Shown here: in pieces, positions 5,678-7,669 of the stretch
Numbering within the stretch: the first letter of the stretch is position 1
Layout of the letters: each line of letters begins with the position of its first letter
Notes under the pieces: model-generated
Database searches by the model: none
What the model saw: the letters and a program-made list of their open reading frames with translations, nothing else
Told to the model about the DNA's origin: nothing
Made by a program: the position numbers and the translations under genes
Assembly: GCA_021161885.1 (NCBI GenBank)
Contig: JAGGZS010000105.1
Coordinates: 1 to 7,669, forward strand
Source of the DNA: a bacterium
Lineage (GTDB): Bacteria; Auribacterota; Auribacteria; Auribacterales; Auribacteraceae
Length of the DNA: 7,669 nucleotides
Direction of reading: 5' to 3'

Positions 5678-7179
5678 CCGGTCAGTATTTGTTCTAAGGC
5701 TGTTATGTTCGATTTATTATACCCGTAAACGGCTATGGCGGTTTGCGCTTGTGTAAAATAATCTATATCTTCAGGATTTTTTATTGCTATAAGGATTATT
5801 TTTTTCGCGTATTTATCTAAAATGGAATTTATTAATTTTTTTTGTCCGTCATAAATGCAGGCATTATTTGTGCAGAGAAAGATTAGGTCGTAACTGCCGA
5901 AATCAGATGAAAAAATTTCGGGGTTCAGCCCCCATTCAATAATATGGATATTTTGGAATTTTTTTTGGAGTTTTTTATAGAGATCGATTATGCCGTATGG
6001 TGTCCTGCGGATCATCTCCACTTCAATGTCCGACCTGAATTTTGATCCGGCAAGCAGTATTTTTTTATTATAAAAAGATTTATTAAGAGGCATTTTTTTT
6101 GTTTTATCTCTGATTATTTTAACTGATTTACCCGCGATTTTTTTTGAGAGTTCAGGGATACGGGATAAATTAAAATTTTTGCTGAAACCGGTGGACAGCA
6201 ATTTTTTCATACGGATAATCCTGTTATAAGATTGCACACACCTTGAGTATAATTTTTTGTCATGGTTAAGTTTTTCAAGAAGATAGGAATACGCCTCTTT
6301 TTGTTTTTCTTCCGAGTGGCAAACCAGCAGTATATCGCATCCTGCCATTATTGCTTTGTAAGCGGTTTCGCCGATATTCGCGTGCCAGCTGCTCATTGCG
6401 CCCATTTCAAGGTCATCGCTTATAATAAGCCCGTTAAAACCCATAGAATTGCGCAAGATATCGGTAAGAAAAATTTTAGACACTGTAGCCGGTTTATCGT
6501 CTACGGCAGGATAAGTCGCGTGTGATGTCATTATAAAGGGTATGTTTTTCGATACGGCTTGCCTGAACGGATATAAATGTACAGAAAAAATCTGTTCTTT
6601 TTGGGTATGGCAGACAGCGGATGTTTTATGTGAATCTTTGGTGATATCGCCTTTACCCGGAAAATGTTTCGCGCAGGATAAAATATCCGCTGAATTTAAT
6701 CCGTCCATAAATTTTAATCCATAGCTTGCCGCATCTTCTTTTGTTGTGCCGAAAGAACGTATCCCGATGCCCGGGTTTAAGGGATTGACATTAATATCGA
6801 GCACCGGAGCAAAATTGAGATTGCATCCATAAAATTTCAGAATATTTCCTGTCGTCTTGCCCGCTTCAAAAATCAGGTTGAGATTATGTGTTTCCGATAA
6901 AGAGCGGGCTCCGGGTAATGTAAAAGAATCATCCGGCATTCTTGATACGGTGCCGCCTTCTTCGTCGAGGGCGATAAAATAAGGCGGTTTATTTTGTTCC
7001 CGCCTGATAATCTGCATGGATTGGGTGAGGTTTTTCCAATTGTTAAAATCGGTAATATTCCTGCTGAATAATATTAATCCGCCCCATAAGAATTCGCTAA
7101 AATAATCGTGAATACGGTTATCGAGTTTTGTGCCGTGAAAACCGACAATAAAAAGTTCGCCTAAATTAAAATCATCCAT
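5674..7179 (-). CDS. glycoside hydrolase family 3 beta-N-acetylhexosaminidase (NagZ-like, two-domain)
   Basis: This is a GH3 enzyme that removes terminal beta-linked GlcNAc, typically from muropeptides in peptidoglycan recycling. The N-terminal TIM barrel (about 5-330) shows LDEEGGTVSRM (71-81), the substrate-binding KHFPG (171-175), the catalytic Asp-Ser-His (182-184) of the NagZ acid/base loop, and SDDLEMGAM (254-262), where Asp255 is the expected nucleophile. The usual His in KHFPGHGD is Lys176 here. A C-terminal alpha/beta domain (about 370-501) resembles the GH3 C domain found in the longer Bacillus-type NagZ. Gram-negative NagZ proteins are about 340 residues and lack it. No signal peptide is visible, so it is predicted cytoplasmic. 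The start at 7179 gives the normal family N-terminus (LGELFIVGF), and an in-frame stop lies upstream, but no Shine-Dalgarno is visible. It lies 86 bases downstream of the receiver gene and may be co-transcribed with it. Confidence 0.92.
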   Translation of the reverse strand: MDDFNLGELFIVGFHGTKLDNRIHDYFSEFLWGGLILFSRNITDFNNWKNLTQSMQIIRREQNKPPYFIALDEEGGTVSRMPDDSFTLPGARSLSETHNLNLIFEAGKTTGNILKFYGCNLNFAPVLDINVNPLNPGIGIRSFGTTKEDAASYGLKFMDGLNSADILSCAKHFPGKGDITKDSHKTSAVCHTQKEQIFSVHLYPFRQAVSKNIPFIMTSHATYPAVDDKPATVSKIFLTDILRNSMGFNGLIISDDLEMGAMSSWHANIGETAYKAIMAGCDILLVCHSEEKQKEAYSYLLEKLNHDKKLYSRCVQSYNRIIRMKKLLSTGFSKNFNLSRIPELSKKIAGKSVKIIRDKTKKMPLNKSFYNKKILLAGSKFRSDIEVEMIRRTPYGIIDLYKKLQKKFQNIHIIEWGLNPEIFSSDFGSYDLIFLCTNNACIYDGQKKLINSILDKYAKKIILIAIKNPEDIDYFTQAQTAIAVYGYNKSNITALEQILTG

Positions 7180-7265
7180 AAAAATAAAATCAGGGTATAT
7201 TTGAAAAAGACAGTTTATTGGTTAGTGTAAATAATAAGCCGATAGAACAGTGAACAATACTTTTT

Positions 7266-7646
7266 TTATTTTTGTGTCAGGGTGCGAATTTCCTGAGCAA
7301 GAGCTTCAAGTTCAAAAGGTTTACTTAAATAAGAGTCCGCCCCGAATGACTGCGCGGCAAGAGCGGCTTGTTCGCTTGCTCTGCCTGTCAGGATAATAAC
7401 GGGGATAGCGCTTGTGGTTTCATTTTCCCTGAGAAGCAGGCACGTTTCATAACCGTCTTTGTTGCCCATCATAATATCTAAGGTAATCAGGTCGGGTTTA
7501 TGGGTTAAAGCAAGTTTAAGGGCGCTGTCTCCATCTGTGGCGGTAATTACGTTGTAATTTTGATGCTGGAGATATTCTTTAATTAATTCGACAATATCAA
7601 TTTCATCGTCAACAACCAAGATAGTCTTTTTTTCGTTTTTCGGCAT
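7266..7646 (-). CDS. stand-alone response-regulator receiver domain (CheY-like)
   Basis: This 126-residue protein consists of one phosphoacceptor receiver domain (PF00072) with no output domain. The conserved set is complete: acidic pair Asp13-Asp14 in VVDDE, phosphorylation site Asp57 in LDIMM, Thr87 in ILTGRA, and Lys109 in SKPFE. It would be phosphorylated by a histidine kinase and act through protein contact, as CheY-, DivK- or Spo0F-type proteins do. Which one applies cannot be told. No kinase or chemotaxis gene is in the window. The start is supported by AAGGA at 7655-7659, 8 bases before the ATG. It is the first gene of a leftward pair with the hexosaminidase. Upstream sequence runs off the window, so its promoter cannot be assessed. 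Confidence 0.95.
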   Translation of the reverse strand: MPKNEKKTILVVDDEIDIVELIKEYLQHQNYNVITATDGDSALKLALTHKPDLITLDIMMGNKDGYETCLLLRENETTSAIPVIILTGRASEQAALAAQSFGADSYLSKPFELEALAQEIRTLTQK

Positions 7647-7669
7647 TTTATTAATCCTTATTATTAATA

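Noticed and set aside
1..7669. A defence island, CRISPR array, mobile element or biosynthetic cluster
   Set aside because: No transposase, integrase, nuclease, toxin-antitoxin pair, regular spaced repeats or modular synthase is present. All five genes are recognisable envelope, sugar or signalling functions.

Overview
The window is AT-rich with dense homopolymer runs (A and T tracts of 8-9 bases). It holds five complete bacterial protein genes with ordinary Shine-Dalgarno starts, apart from one. I see no RNA gene, insertion sequence, CRISPR array or phage gene. The organism is a bacterium, probably with an exopolysaccharide or envelope-glycan lifestyle. The PEP-CTERM-like segment, the PTPS-related/YfhO-like membrane glycosyltransferase and the low GC would suit an uncultured didermal lineage such as Omnitrophota or a related candidate phylum. 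That placement is an inference, not a demonstrated assignment.

Layout. Bases 1-80 are an unassigned edge containing a weak hairpin. A short-form sugar-1-phosphate transferase runs leftward (749 to 81). It is preceded by a 127-base gap and then a 598-residue alpha-D-phosphohexomutase, also leftward (2673 to 877). A 205-base divergent intergenic region (2674-2878) separates the mutase from a large rightward 932-residue polytopic membrane protein (2879-5677). That gene meets a leftward two-domain GH3 beta-N-acetylhexosaminidase (7179 to 5674) tail to tail, with the stop codons overlapping by 4 bases. Upstream of the hexosaminidase, after an 86-base gap, is a stand-alone CheY-like receiver protein (7646 to 7266).

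How the genes may work together. The mutase would supply hexose-1-phosphate for nucleotide sugars. The sugar transferase would load a sugar-1-phosphate onto undecaprenyl phosphate to start a surface glycan. The GT-C-like membrane protein would handle a polyprenyl-linked sugar on the outer face of the membrane. The hexosaminidase would trim GlcNAc-containing muropeptides in the cytoplasm. The receiver could relay a signal. The theme is envelope glycan metabolism, but the genes lie in at least three transcription units and no direct link is shown.

Most striking observation: the sugar transferase begins, immediately after its start Met, with a near-perfect PEP-CTERM sorting-signal pattern (PEP, hydrophobic Gly-containing helix, basic cluster). 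This motif normally sits at the extreme C-terminus of exosortase substrates. Here it is at the N-terminus of a membrane enzyme. Second, the GT-C-like protein carries a YfhO-like beta domain followed by an extra membrane helix and a fibronectin-III-like C-terminal domain.
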